A stretch of 64,000 nucleotides of DNA. Origin: Vulcanisaeta distributa JCM 11213 (GTDB lineage: Archaea; Thermoproteota; Thermoprotei; Thermoproteales; Thermocladiaceae). Each line of letters starts with the position of its first letter. The first letter of the stretch is position 1. This document shows positions 49,404-59,552 of this stretch, piece after piece. The notes below the pieces were generated by a model. It searched no databases, was not told the DNA's origin, and was given only the letters and a program-made list of their open reading frames with translations. The stretch covers positions 62,001 to 126,000 of the forward strand of contig BBCS01000003.1 in NCBI GenBank assembly GCA_001316125.1. Direction: 5' to 3'. The position numbers and the translations under genes are program-made.

Positions 49404-49793
49404 TTACGACCTAAGTTTATGACTAAGTTTATTATATAGGTTTAATAATTCCTCATCAAATGTAATTAACGGCAGGTTTAACCTTAATGCCGTACTCAGT
49501 ATTAATAAGTCGTTGAAATCATCATAATGCTTAATGTAATCCTTATAGTTAATGGCAAAGTATATGTCCTGTGCATTATTTTCAACGACCCTAATCTTAG
49601 GATCTCGTAAAATCTCACCTATAATGCCCAGGTCGATTTTATGCCTAATAAAGAAATAGCCTAACTCTATAAGTGAGATTATTGGTACGTAAGCTTCATT
49701 TAAGGAGTTCCAAGTATTTACCGCCTTATCGTGATTTACGTCATCCTCTAAAATTACGGCGATGATTACATTTGTATCAACCACAAAACTCAT
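49404..49793 (-). CDS. vapC: PIN-domain toxin, VapC family
   Basis: 129 residues. PIN acidic residues: VVDTNVIIAVIL (D), SLIELGYFF (E), DDFNDLLILSTALRL (D) and LPLITFDEELL (D). Acts as a metal-dependent RNase. The start codon overlaps the stop of the AbrB-type antitoxin gene (ATGA). Confidence 0.9.
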   Translation of the reverse strand: MSFVVDTNVIIAVILEDDVNHDKAVNTWNSLNEAYVPIISLIELGYFFIRHKIDLGIIGEILRDPKIRVVENNAQDIYFAINYKDYIKHYDDFNDLLILSTALRLNLPLITFDEELLNLYNKLSHKLRS

Positions 49794-50027
49794 ACTACCC
49801 CCTTCTCGATTACCTCTCTTATGGTCTCCTCAACATATCTCCAATCAACTTTTCTACCTAATCTAATCCTTATCTCCGTGATACTCCGTCTCTTTGGTTC
49901 AAGGATTATTCGGTCACCCTCAAGCTTAACTATGAGTGTATCCCCCAACCTTTAACCCAAGCTTTTTCCTAATGGTTGCTGGTATTGTTATTTGGTAATT
50001 CCTGGTTATTTTCGTTTCCTCGATCAT
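49790..50027 (-). CDS. vapB: AbrB-type antitoxin, VapB family (frameshifted)
   Basis: N-terminal AbrB hairpin [25 protein letters not shown], then after the 5-base run near 49943 is read as four, TLIVKLEGDRIILEP and a C-terminal arm DWRYVEETIREVIEKG that should wrap the toxin. About 78 residues. Directly upstream of and overlapping vapC, the usual order. Confidence 0.85.
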
Positions 50028-50250
50028 AGTAGATCTAGTAACTAGATTTATTAAAAACGGGAATTTTAATCTTACTAAGTAATTAATTTTTACAATGCTA
50101 TGTATGAGTGTGCAGGTGATGTGGCAAGTAATTTACGTGTTAAGTGGAAATAACTTATATTAATTGGTTTTGTTACTTCCTCGTTAGTGCAACAAGGCTT
50201 TAGCTAAACTTGCAGGGGGGGATTTACGTGATTCTGGATTTAGGGGGGGT

Positions 50251-50442
50251 GTGGTTAGGGCTTACTACGTCAGGGGGGGTAGTTTTAGTTCGTTAAGTAT
50301 TGAGTTTATTATTTACAGGAGGCCGAGTGCCGTTAGGAGGTTTTGGGTTAGGTTGAGGAGGGCTGTTGAGGCTGTGCCGTCAATAATCATTGCTGCGGTT
50401 ATAGGTTTTGTCCTGGCACTGATAATGAGGTGGTTTGTTTAG
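50251..50442 (+). CDS. Small tail-anchored membrane protein
   Basis: 63 residues from GTG 50251. The frame is open back to about 50213, so an earlier start is possible. Basic stretch RRPSAVRRFWVRLRRAVEA followed by one C-terminal helix PSIIIAAVIGFVLALIMRWFV. The architecture resembles Sec61-beta/SecG-like or other tail-anchored proteins, but no signature is clear. Three 7-G runs in the first 80 bases probably insert Gly residues. Confidence 0.45.
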   Translation: MVRAYYVRGGSFSSLSIEFIIYRRPSAVRRFWVRLRRAVEAVPSIIIAAVIGFVLALIMRWFV

Positions 50443-50675
50443 TGTGGTAATGCTGTCCTTAGGAAATTCATTACTGTGCTTAACCCCCCCACATTGTCTA
50501 GGCACTCACTCTCTATCTCCTCATAATCATCACTTACTAAGATTAAACGCACACAATCATCATCCCTCTTAATTATTAACCTGTATGTGTGATCACCATA
50601 CATGAATAACATGTACAACTCCTTCACGGTAATACCTATCGACTTTCTCCTTAGTTCGTACTTATTACTCTGCAC
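50439..50675 (-). CDS. Hypothetical small protein
   Basis: 78 residues, alpha/beta pattern (GITVKELYMLFMYGDHTYRLIIKRDDDCVRLILVSDDYEEIESECLDN). The stop overlaps the 3' end of the convergent tail-anchored gene by four bases. No family recognised. Confidence 0.4.
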   Translation of the reverse strand: MQSNKYELRRKSIGITVKELYMLFMYGDHTYRLIIKRDDDCVRLILVSDDYEEIESECLDNVGGLSTVMNFLRTALPH

Positions 50676-50742
50676 GTAATAATATCCATAACAACACTAA
50701 TTACTGCATGAGTTATTTTAATTAGTCGTGACGCCCATAATA

Positions 50743-52192
50743 CTAACTTAAGAATCCAAGGTTTTTCAAGTTATTAATCTCATAATTCATCCTGGACTTA
50801 ATTATCTCCAGCGTGTATTTACAATGGCTTATGCAGTTCATGGTTAACTCCCTGGCATAACCAACGTATTTATCCGGGCTTAGTCCACGCAGTACATCAT
50901 CATTAACGCCTAATTCACCCAGCGCCTTCCTGTAATCCTCCATCCCCCCCATCCGGGACCCCCCCCTGAATATTGCCAATGCCCTCTCGTAGCATCGGCC
51001 ATACCCAATGCCCTAAGCCTAACCTGGACAGCCTCACTAAGGACCTCCCAATGCTCATTCAAATCCCTACTTATGGCATTCTCATCAACCTCAATACCAC
51101 TTAATACTGAGTTCAGTCTCCTTACGCCAAGTATTACGTGGCCGATGCCAAGCCCAATGTTCCTCTTAATCGTTGAATCACTCAAATCCCTCTGAAGCCT
51201 ACTCACTTGGATATGCCTACTGATCTCCATGAGAATTGAGGAGCCAAGCTTCAGATTACCCTCAGCATTCTCAAGATCCACCGGGTTAACCTTATGGGGG
51301 GGCATTGTGGATGAGCCTATGGGTTTACCGCCAACGTGTATGTAGCCAAGCATGTTGTAAATCCACAGGTCCTGGGCCAGATTAATGAGTGCCTGAGACA
51401 TTAGGCCAATGGATGTTAATAATTGAGCCAGTGAGTCAGGGGGGGGTAATATCTGTGTTGTAACGAGCGCAGGCTCGAAGCCTAACTCCCTAACGAATAT
51501 ACTCAATTCCTGCATCCAATCAACGTCCCTACTAACTATTGAGAAGCTGGCCATCGACCCAGTGGCCCCCCTGATACCTTACCCTGTAACTTAATGTCTG
51601 CAATCACGCTTAACCAATGGATTAACCTACAGGCATGGTACGCAATCTCCTTACCAAGAGTTGTTGGTGTCGCCGGTTGTCCATGGGTCCTCCCAAGCAT
51701 TGGTAAACCGGCGTATTTCTCCATTTGGGTGATTATCGTGCCTAATAACGTGGTTAATTCGGGCATTAAGTAATTATACACGGCAATTCTAACGAGGATT
51801 CCAAGGGCCAGGTTATTCACGTCCTCTGAGGTCAAGCCAAGATGCGTTAGGTGGGCTATCCAGCTAAGACCGATATGGCTCAGCTTATCCCTTAGCAGGT
51901 ATTCAATTGCCTTAACATCATGACCAAGCCTACCCTCAATCTCCTTAAATCTTTCATAATCATCATCACTAAATCTCAATGAAAGCAATTTCTCCCTCTC
52001 TTCATCACTTAATGGCTTTACCAAGCCCACCCTGCCCAGCGTATTAATTATGAAGTTTAGGTATAGAACCTCAATCCTCAACCTATACCTCACGAATGCC
52101 CTTTCGGAAACTGCCGTGGCGTAATCTCTCAATTCTCCATAATACCTATCATCAAGTGGCGATATGAAATCCACAGTGCTTATCCGTGCCAT
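50743..52192 (-). CDS. purB: Adenylosuccinate lyase (frameshifted)
   Basis: Cleaves SAICAR and adenylosuccinate in purine synthesis. Starts MARISTVDFISPLDDRYYG. Active-site blocks are HDVKAIEYLLRDKL, HLGLTSEDVNN, MLGRTHGQPATPTTLGKE and the signature loop that should be GSSTMPHKVNP; a 7-base run at 51296-51302 gives GSSTMPPHKVNP. Breaks near 51556 (after QGKVSGA-TGS) and near 50975. About 450 residues. Divergent from purA with 92 bases between the starts. Confidence 0.95.
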
Positions 52193-52284
52193 TATTTAAA
52201 AACTTAATTAACAATGATGGTGAGTGTATTACGTGTATTTACTGAAGCAATGTTTAAATAAGTGTTGATGTCATTAGTTAAAAA

Positions 52285-53283
52285 GTGCCATTAACTGTTA
52301 TTGTTGGCGGCTGGTTTGGCGATGAGGGTAAGGGCAAGGTAGTGTCCTACTTAGGCCTCATGGATAAACCAAGTATATGCGTTAGGACGGGCTCAATAAA
52401 CGCTGGGCACACAGTCGATTATAACGGGAGGACCTGGAAGCTCAGGATATTACCGTCATGCTTTGTTAATGAATCAACAAGGCTCATGATCGCGCCTGGC
52501 GCGTTGCTTAAGATCGATGTATTGTTTAAGGAGATCGAGGAGACGGGCAGTAGGGGGGGTAGGGTTTGGGTTGATGCTAATGCTGGAGTTATCGAGGATA
52601 GCACGTGGAGGGTGAAAGGAGTAATGAGTATTTGATGAAGGTTATTGGTTCAACGGGTCAGGGCGTGGGCGCTGCAATGGTTGATAGGGTATTGAGGATT
52701 TTGAAGACTGCTAAGGAATTCCCTGAGCTCAGGGGGGGTTTAATAACTGACGTTAGTAGGGAGGTTAATGAGGAGTTGGATAGGGGGCGGCGGCGTAATT
52801 ATTGAGGGGGACCAGGGAACCTTCCTAAGCCTTTACCATGGTACATACCCATTCGTAACCTCCAGGGATACCACGGCTGCTGGCGTGATTAGTGAGGTTG
52901 GGGTTAGCCCGAGGCTCGTCACTGACATAATACTGGTGTTTAAGGCATACGTGACCAGGGTTGGGGGGGCTGGCGAATTACCTGGTGAGTTGAGTATGGA
53001 TGAGGTGATTGCCAGGGGGGGTTGGGCCGAGAGAGGCACGGTAACTGGGAGGCCCAGGCGTGCGGCGCCGTTTAACCTGGACCTAGCCAGGAGAGCTGTC
53101 ATGCTTAATAGGCCGACTCAAATAGCCATTACGAAGTTTGACGCGTTATTCCCAGACGCCCGCGGCAGGAGGAGGTGGAGTGACTTACCTGTTGAGGCAA
53201 GGAGATGGCTTGAGAGTGTTAGTGAGGTGTTGAGGACTCCAATCACGTTAATAGGCACTGGAGGATTCGATGGACATGATTGA
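52285..53283 (+). CDS. purA: Adenylosuccinate synthetase, short archaeal form (frameshifted)
   Basis: Makes adenylosuccinate from IMP. GTG start; P-loop-like VIVGGWFGDEGKGKVVSYLG, then SINAGHTVDYNGRTWKLRILPS, IGSTGQGVGAAMVDRVLR, GGGVIIEGDQGTFLSLYHGTYPFVTSRDTTAAG and TKFDALFP. TRVGAG and RGWAERGTVTGR each gain a Gly from 7-G runs at 52963-52969 and 53017-53023. Breaks near 52617 (one G lost) and 52787-52791 (5 G for 4). About 335 residues, as in other archaea. Confidence 0.95.
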
Positions 53284-53310
53284 CCTGCGCCGTGAGGTGA
53301 TGGGGGGGCC

Positions 53311-54737
53311 ATGATTTACGACGTAGCCATAGTAGGCGGAGGCCCGGCGGGCCTATTTGCCGCTTACGAGATTGTTGAGAATGCGAGGGACGTGAGTATG
53401 GTGCTCATTGATAAGGGCTATATGCTAGGCAGAGGCATTGTCCATTGGCTAAGATTGGTAAGTGCGTGTGCGTGCCGTGCCACATAACCCACGGTATTGG
53501 CGGTGCCGGGCTATTCAGTAGTGGTATCATTAATTTAAGGCCTGACATTGGCGGTGACCTCCAGGAGCTCCTAAATAGTTGGGATGCTGCGAACCTACTC
53601 ATCGATTATATTGACAAGGTCTTCCTGAAGTTTGGGGGGGCTCCTCAGGACAGGGTGTTTGAGCCCAAGGGACCAACCTTTGAGGAGTACCAGAGGTCGT
53701 TGGCTCGGGTTGGTGCTCAACTCGTGCCCATTAGGCAGAGGCACATTGGGACTGATGGCTCCACAAGGGTCATTGAGAATTTCGTCTCATACCTAACGGA
53801 GGCTGGTGTTAAATTTGCCATTGGCACTTCCGTTGAGCACATCGAGAGGAGTAACGGCTACTTTACGTTAAAGACCAGGAGGGGCGTTATCGAGGCGAGG
53901 ACAGTCCTCGTGGCGCCCGGTAGAGCTGGGGGCTGAGTGGTTTAGGGATGAGGCGAGGAGGCTGGGTATTGAGTTGATGCCCAACCCACTCGATGTTGGT
54001 GTCAGGGTTGAGGTTCCCAAATACGTCATGGACCCAATAACCAACCTATACATGGATCCGAAGATAATCATGTACACGAAGTCTCACGATGATAAGGTCA
54101 GGACATTCTGCGTTAACCCAGGGGGGGGTTTCGTGGTCATGGAGAGGTACGACGACGGCACGGTTGGTGTTAATGGGGAGACCTACGTGGATAGGAAGAG
54201 CAACAATACAAACTTTGCATTATTAACATCCATTAGGCTTACAGACCCGATGGAGGACACAATTGAGTACGGCAAATCGATTGCGAGACTAGCCACGAAG
54301 CTTGGCGGTGGTAAGCCAATAATACAGAGGCTTGGTGATCTTGAGGATGGTAGGAGGTCGACCTGGGATAGGATTAGGAGGAACGTCATTGAACCCACCA
54401 TGAAGATCGTGACACCAGGCGACATTGGGATGGCATTACCACATAGGGTGTTGGACAACCTAATGGAGTTCCTTCATAGGGTGGATAACGTAATACCTGG
54501 CTCGCCTCGAAGTATACATTACTCTATGCTCCGGAGATTAAGTACTATAGCATGAGGGCCGTAGTTAACAAGTTCATGGAGACCACGGTAGATGGCGTAT
54601 TCGCAGCTGGGGGACGGCGCCGGGCTATCTAGGGGGCATAAACGTGGCGGCGGCCACGGGCGTATTAGCGGCGTGGGGGAATACTCACGAAACTTGGTAA
54701 GAACGTAAAGAATGAACTGATCAATAAAGTAAAATAA
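53311..54737 (+). CDS. COG2509-type FAD-dependent dehydrogenase (frameshifted)
   Basis: [20 protein letters not shown] is the FAD Rossmann motif. The family-specific [24 protein letters not shown] follows a break near 53440. The middle has [19 protein letters not shown] and the C-terminus [27 protein letters not shown]. The end is scrambled by three 5-G runs (54606-54610, 54632-54636, 54676-54680), each of which must be four for the frame to hold. About 470 residues. Physiological substrate unknown. Confidence 0.8.
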
Positions 54738-54805
54738 ATAATTTAAGCAATAAGTAACTGCATAATACCGGTGGTGAAACCCCCCCTGCCCTGACAAGTG
54801 ATGAA

Positions 54806-54821
54806 TTCAGCCTTGGCTGAA
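54806..54821. terminator. Hairpin between the FAD dehydrogenase and the next gene
   Basis: TTCAGCC (54806-54812), TT, GGCTGAA (54815-54821): a perfect 7-bp stem with a 2-base loop, followed by AAATAAAC. Located 69 bases after the dehydrogenase stop. Could be a terminator hairpin, or a protein-binding palindrome upstream of the following small gene. Confidence 0.35.
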
Positions 54822-54926
54822 AATAAACATCCATTAATCCACGACAATGTAGCTACCGAATACTTTTTACTTAAGCACCAAAAGTGATTTACTAACTAGG
54901 CAATTAAATTAAATAATGGATACTCA

Positions 54927-55255
54927 ATGGCTCCTAAGGTCCCTGACAATATAGGGATCTACTATGGTGATTGCAGACCAGGCAGAAAATTCATTATGAG
55001 AGAGCCCGTGACGGATAAGGTAACCAAAGACAAAGTAATCGAATGCTTAAGAAAACCATGGACAAGATTGAGAAGCGAAGCCTCAATGAAGATCAATGGA
55101 TCAACAACTACGTAAATGAAGTTAAGGAAGTAACTAATGGGCTTAAAAACTACGAAGAACTGAACGAGAACCACAAGCCAATAACTAACCTAAATCAGAA
55201 GGATAAAACTTATTCAATGTTAAACTTACCGAAAGGCTTAAATCTCCCGTACTAA
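54927..55255 (+). CDS. Lysine-rich hypothetical protein (frameshifted)
   Basis: Two frames join near 55045 (ECLKKTMDKIEKRSLNEDQW), giving about 110 residues: an N-terminal region with two Cys (DCRPGRKF, IECL) and a helical Lys/Asn/Glu-rich rest (NYVNEVKEVTNGLKNYEELN). No membrane segment. Directly upstream of tRNA-Cys. No family recognised. Confidence 0.45.
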
Positions 55256-55266
55256 AATACAATAAC

Positions 55267-55364
55267 GCCCCGGTGGCCGAGCGGCCTAAGGCGTTGGGCT
55301 GCAGTGTTTAGCAGATGCAGACACCCAATTTTCCCGGGTTCGAATCCCGGCCGGGGGGGCTCCA
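55267..55364 (+). tRNA. tRNA-Cys (GCA) with 18-nt intron
   Basis: Acceptor GCCCCGG (55267-55273), D arm GCC...GGC, anticodon stem TTGGG/CCCAA, anticodon GCA at 55301-55303, T arm CCGGG TTCGAAT CCCGG, discriminator T (55361) typical of tRNA-Cys, encoded CCA (55362-55364). An 18-nt intron (55305-55322) sits at position 37/38. CTGC/GCAG pairs with three-base bulges AGT and ACA to form the bulge-helix-bulge cut by the splicing endonuclease. The 3' acceptor strand is written CCGGGGGGGC; pairing with GCCCCGG requires CCGGGGC, so three G are surplus. Confidence 0.93.
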
Positions 55365-55491
55365 CAGGTTGTTTCTTTTTGGCCTGTGGGTCCTTAGGTT
55401 TGGTTATTTGTTTGTTGTGGTATTGTTAGTGGCTTGTTATGTGGGTCTTTATTGGGTTGTGCCTTGGTTCATTGACCGTGGGTTAATCCTT

Positions 55492-55986
55492 CTACTTCTT
55501 TAGTATTTCATTGGCCTCCTTCTCCCTGCCTAGTTCGGCTATTAATTGTGTTAATTTCTTAATTAGTACCAACAGGTCTTCTATCGCGTCTTTCCTGTCT
55601 ATATAGTCGCTGGCTCCATGGTAGAGCCCGTTGTATGCGTACCTATGTAATTTCAGGGCCAGTGAGTTTATGCCGACCGCCTCCCTATAGCCCAGCTCCT
55701 CCAGTCTCCTGGCTATTACATTAAGCCCTGTTGTTGGGGCTAAAAAACCTGCTTTTCTATACCATTCCCTCTCCCTATCGTTTTTAGGCATCCTATCCAT
55801 GTTTAGTGAGACTATTGCACTAACTATGGCTTTCCACGCCATGAACGCCTTTTGCGACGCATTTCTGCTATATCCCCCCCTCTCGAGGAGTTCAATGGCT
55901 AGGTTAAGCTCGATTACCGCCTCCTCAAGCCTGAAATTTACGTAATTCTTTAAGTCCTTAACCTGAGGTACCACGCCTTCGCCCAT
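55492..55986 (-). CDS. PaREP1 family protein
   Basis: 164 residues, intact. RLEEAVIELNLAIELLERGGYSRNASQKAFMAWKAIVSAIV, then KAGFLAPTTGLNVIARRLEELGY and LALKLHRYAYNGLYHG match the PaREP1 consensus (a HEPN-related helical bundle). Often multicopy in Thermoproteales with no known activity. Divergent from an MNT-HEPN gene, strengthening the link to nucleotidyltransferase/HEPN systems. One Gly of LERGG comes from a 7-base run. Confidence 0.8.
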   Translation of the reverse strand: MGEGVVPQVKDLKNYVNFRLEEAVIELNLAIELLERGGYSRNASQKAFMAWKAIVSAIVSLNMDRMPKNDREREWYRKAGFLAPTTGLNVIARRLEELGYREAVGINSLALKLHRYAYNGLYHGASDYIDRKDAIEDLLVLIKKLTQLIAELGREKEANEILKK

Positions 55987-56079
55987 TTCATGTAAATCAG
56001 CAGTGGATGCCTTAATAAAATCTCTTAGTCCTTCATCAGTTAATTATTTATATTACGGCTCATTCACCTAATTATTACT

Positions 56080-56990
56080 ATGAACATTGTTGAAACCCTT
56101 AAGGGTATTAATTGGGCGGGTCTTGGGGGTCAATTTAGTCATTATTCATGGGTCTGCCCTATGGAGGGGGTAGGCCTGGTGATGTGGATTTAGTGGTGTT
56201 TGTAGGTAGTGATGTGGGTGTTGATGATGTTGTATTGAGGATTATGGAGGTTGTTGAGGAAAGGGTTGGTTTGGAGGCTGATGTTTACTTAATAAGTGAC
56301 CCATCTAGGGCTAATTGTTTTCTTGTGTGGGAGGCCCTTAGGCATGGTAGAATTATTTATCAGGACGGAATTGGTAGGGAATTGCTTGTTAGGGCTATAA
56401 ATGTTTGTTATGATTTCATGCTATCGCGAATTAAACTGAATTATACGGAGACCCTCGTGGTAGGGTGGTCAGGGATGCTTCATAATAGGCTCTTGGAAGT
56501 AATTGCTGTGCATACTGAGTTGCTTGATAAAATGAGGAGTCGGGGCATTCACTGGGATGACGTGATTGATCTATACGCGGTACTGCATGCGCTGCAGGTG
56601 CATGCCCAGGCAATAATCGATTACTTACTACACACCTGTGCATTGGTGGGAATATCCGCGGAGACACCCATACACTACATAGATGAGTTAAGTAGGTCTA
56701 ACATGATAAGTCGTGGTGATGTGGACTTATTAAAGAGGATTGTGAGATTTAGGAATATCGTTGTTCACGAGTACGGCGCGATAGATATGGAGCGTGTAAG
56801 GGGGCATTGTAGAATCGCGGGGGCTATAACACGGGTCTTAACATCATTAGGAGTCTTCACGATAAATTACGTAGTATGGGCATTATTGACCCTTGAATGC
56901 TTTTGCATTACTTTGTTTTTATTTATATTCTATCTTAGTCTTTTGTTTGATTTTATAAGATTATTTTTCAGATGCATAAGATGCACCTGA
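56080..56990 (+). CDS. MNT nucleotidyltransferase and DUF86-type HEPN protein, apparently fused (frameshifted)
   Basis: N-terminal MNT part: LGVNLVIIHGSALWRGRPGDVDLVVFV, once the 5-G runs near 56122 and 56152 are read as four (motif GSxLW-xRPxDxD). Then ALRHGRIIYQDG. From about 56476 a HEPN part follows (MLHNRLLEVIAVHTELLDKMRSRG), with the RNase motif RFRNIVVHEYGAI (R-x4-6-H). Usually these are two genes with overlapping ends; the ATG at 56476 and nearby stops in another frame suggest that here too. The final 40 hydrophobic residues after SLGVF are probably out-of-frame readthrough. Confidence 0.7.
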
Positions 56991-57029
56991 TTTTATTATT
57001 TTTATTCATTTGAATACACGTATTCCCGT

Positions 57030-57449
57030 ATGAGCTCGGGTAAGGATAAGATAAGCATGATCGTGTTCTCGGGGGGGACTGAGGACAAGTTAATACCAGT
57101 GGGTGTGATTTCACAGGCGGCTGCGGCGCTTGGTTACGAGGTGAATATCTTCTTCACTGGATGGGCAATGTTCAAGCTACTGAAGAACCCAACACCACCT
57201 GTCTGGCCCAAGGAGTTTGAGCAGTTTGTGCCCAGGCTTCAGGAGGGCATGGCTAGGATAAAGGCGCCTACGTGGCTTGACATGCTTAGGGAGGCTAAGA
57301 AGATGGGTGCCAAGGTCTATGTATGCTCAATGATGGCTTCGGCGGCAGGTCTCAAGAAGGAGGACTTCGATCCATCGCTTGTAGATGATGTTGTCGGCGT
57401 AACAACCTTCCTGGAAATGGCTAAGGGAGGGCAGGTACTCTTCATATGA
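57030..57449 (+). CDS. DsrE-family sulfur-trafficking protein
   Basis: 139 residues. SMIVFSGGTEDKLIPVGVISQAAAALGYEVNIFFTGWAMFKLLK and AKKMGAKVYVCSMMASAAGLKKEDF are DsrE/DsrE3 blocks, with the active Cys in VYVCSMM. Accepts or donates persulfide sulfur. First gene of a four-gene run with TusA, an SQR-like flavoprotein and DUF1641. A 7-G run at 57071-57077 adds a Gly (SGGTEDK). Confidence 0.85.
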   Translation: MSSGKDKISMIVFSGGTEDKLIPVGVISQAAAALGYEVNIFFTGWAMFKLLKNPTPPVWPKEFEQFVPRLQEGMARIKAPTWLDMLREAKKMGAKVYVCSMMASAAGLKKEDFDPSLVDDVVGVTTFLEMAKGGQVLFI

Positions 57450-57459
57450 GGTGGTGGTC

Positions 57460-57705
57460 ATGAGCCAGGGCAATAAGATTTTCGTGGATGCAAGGGGGGG
57501 CATTGCCTGCCCGGGACCCATCACTGAGGTTGTTAAGGCGTATAGGAATGCGAGGAATGGTGACGTGATCGAGGTTTGGGCCACAGACCCAGGTTTCGAG
57601 CCTGACATAAAGGCTTGGATACAGAGGACCGGCAACCAGCTCCTTGAGCTTAGGAAGGAGTCCGATAAAATCGTCGCCGTGATTAAGGTAACCGCTAAGA
57701 AGTGA
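57460..57705 (+). CDS. tusA: TusA-family sulfur carrier
   Basis: About 81 residues. The family signature is DARGIACPGPITEVVKAYR with the sulfur-carrying Cys in CPGP; a 7-G run (57496-57502) gives ARGGIA. A characteristic beta2 AxDPGFEPDIKAW segment follows. Partner of the DsrE protein in moving sulfane sulfur. ATG 57460 chosen, 11 bases after the DsrE stop; GTG 57451 is also in frame. Confidence 0.92.
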   Translation: MSQGNKIFVDARGGIACPGPITEVVKAYRNARNGDVIEVWATDPGFEPDIKAWIQRTGNQLLELRKESDKIVAVIKVTAKK

Positions 57706-57720
57706 TTTAAGGCGGTTAGC

Positions 57721-58922
57721 ATGTCCACGGTTAAAAGGAGGGTTGTTATTATTGGTGGTGGTACGGGCGGCGCAATGCTTGCCAATAGACTTCCTAAGGA
57801 TGAATTCGAGGTTACAATCATTGATAAGCAACCCTATAATCACTTCTGGCCCTGGTTACTCTACATTGCCTTCAGGGGGCTCCAGGAGACCCATTAAGCG
57901 TGAGATACGTTCCGTGCTTAAGCCCTGGGTTAACTTCATTCAGTCTGGCGTGAAGGCTGTTAATCTTCAGGATAGGTATGTGGAGCTTGATAATGGTAAG
58001 AGGCTTGAGTATGACTATGTCGTAATCGCCACTGGAGCACTGTGGATTACTCAAGGGTCCCCGGCCTCGATAAGGTCACGGAGATGTTTGGTAATTACCA
58101 TAGCAATGAGGAGAACGCCTGGAGGGTTTGGCATACGCTGAATAGTATGAGGGAGGGTACATTGGTAATCATACTCGCCCCCAGGCGCTTATAGATGCCC
58201 GCCAAGTCCGTTGGAGGGTACGTTTCTTGCCGAGGAATTCTTCAGGAAGAGGGGGGGCTTAAGGGATAGGGTGAGGATAGTCTTTGCAACCTTTTACCCA
58301 AGGCCGTACCTGCTGAGCCCATGAATGAGTTGATAGAGCCGTTGCTTAAGGAGAGGGGGGGTATTGAGTACATAACCTTCTACACACTTGACCATATAGA
58401 CCCCCCGAGAAGAGGGTTGCCTATTCAATGGAGGGTGAGGAGCTTAAGTTCGACGCTGCCATAGTCATACCGCCGCATGTCGGTGTTGATATTAAGTACG
58501 TGCCTGAGGACGTACTGGATAGTGATAGGTTTGTACAAGCTGATAAGTTCACGAATAGGGTTAAGGGATTTGATGATGCGTTCGTGATCGGCGATGCCTC
58601 GGCATTACCTGTCGCTAAGACAGGGGTCACTGCACACCTACAGGCTGGTGTTGTTGCCAGGATACTTCAGGGTGAGGATGCCCGCAACACAGGCCGCACC
58701 AATTGCCCATTTGATGTTGGTTACGGCCTTGGCACATTCGTGATAAGTGACTACAATAACCCAACAATTAAGTACCCAATAAATAGGATTAATCACCTAT
58801 TTAAGGTTGCCTTCGCCGCTACCTATTGGGACATGATACTATACCCAGAGCTTTGGGACCCTGTATTTGAGGCTTATTTCGAGGCTACGGAACCCGTGAA
58901 GTTGCGATACCTATATGGGTGA
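57721..58922 (+). CDS. Sulfide:quinone oxidoreductase-like flavoprotein (frameshifted)
   Basis: RVVIIGGGTGGAMLANRLP is the FAD motif. After corrections near 57880, 58040, 58180, 58300 and 58405 it reads LEYDYVVIATGALW, RCPPSPLEGTFLAEEFF (the active-site CPPxP region), KFDAAIVIPPHVG, and DAFVIGDASALPVAKTGVTAHLQAGVVA. The C-terminal half has GYGLGTFVISDYNNPTIKYP and ends LRYLYG. About 400 residues. Cysteine use differs from classical SQR, so a role in transferring electrons from persulfides is inferred from the DsrE and TusA neighbours. Confidence 0.8.
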
Positions 58923-59552
58923 TTGCCGTGGCAGAGAAGCAGCTAGAGCTTGAGGGTAAGCTCCTTGAGGTGTTAACGCCTGAGTACCTAGAGCCGCTGA
59001 TTAAATTCTTAAAGATGGTGAAGAGGTTGGACGAGCTTGGCATACTTGACTCATTAAATGACTTGTTAAATGACGAGGTCGTTGAGGATTTAGCCAGGAA
59101 CTTAATAACCACGAATTTGATCAGGTTACTTAACGACTATGATAAGGCGATGTCCGTAGTTGCAAAGCTTACGGAACCGCAGGTAAGGAAAGGACTTGAG
59201 AAGGCGCTTGATTTACTAGGTGCAATGAGTAGTGTTGGATTATTGGATACCCTGAAGGACTTGCTTGGTGATCCTGAGGTACTCAGTGAATTAGTTCATG
59301 TGTTCATTAATGAAAATAGTACGTACTTATTAACGAACATAGATGCATTACTAGAGTTCATGCGCGCATCAGGTGTTGCGCATACGTGGCCTCCCTGAAT
59401 GCGGCCAGGGAGGATGCTACTAATGGTAGATCCTTGGTTGAGACCGTAGGTGAATTATTAAGGGACGCTGACGCTAGAAGGGGGGGCTGAGATTCCTACT
59501 CCTGGCGGCTAAGTACTTGGGTAAGCAATTGAGTGAGAGAGAAATTAGGTGA
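58919..59552 (+). CDS. DUF1641 family protein (frameshifted)
   Basis: Helical protein of about 205 residues. LKMVKRLDELGILDSLNDLLND, KALDLLGAMSSVGLLDTLKDLLGDPEVLSELVHVF, then after a break near 59395 ASLNAAREDA and LLLAAKYLGKQLSEREIR. DUF1641 proteins usually accompany SQR-like or formate dehydrogenase flavoproteins. GTG start overlaps the flavoprotein stop. The stop abuts the convergent gene with no gap. Confidence 0.75.

Noticed and set aside
55305..55322. tRNA with a long variable arm (Ser or Leu type)
   Set aside because: The extra bases are in the anticodon loop and form a standard bulge-helix-bulge intron; the variable loop is five bases and U73 fits Cys.
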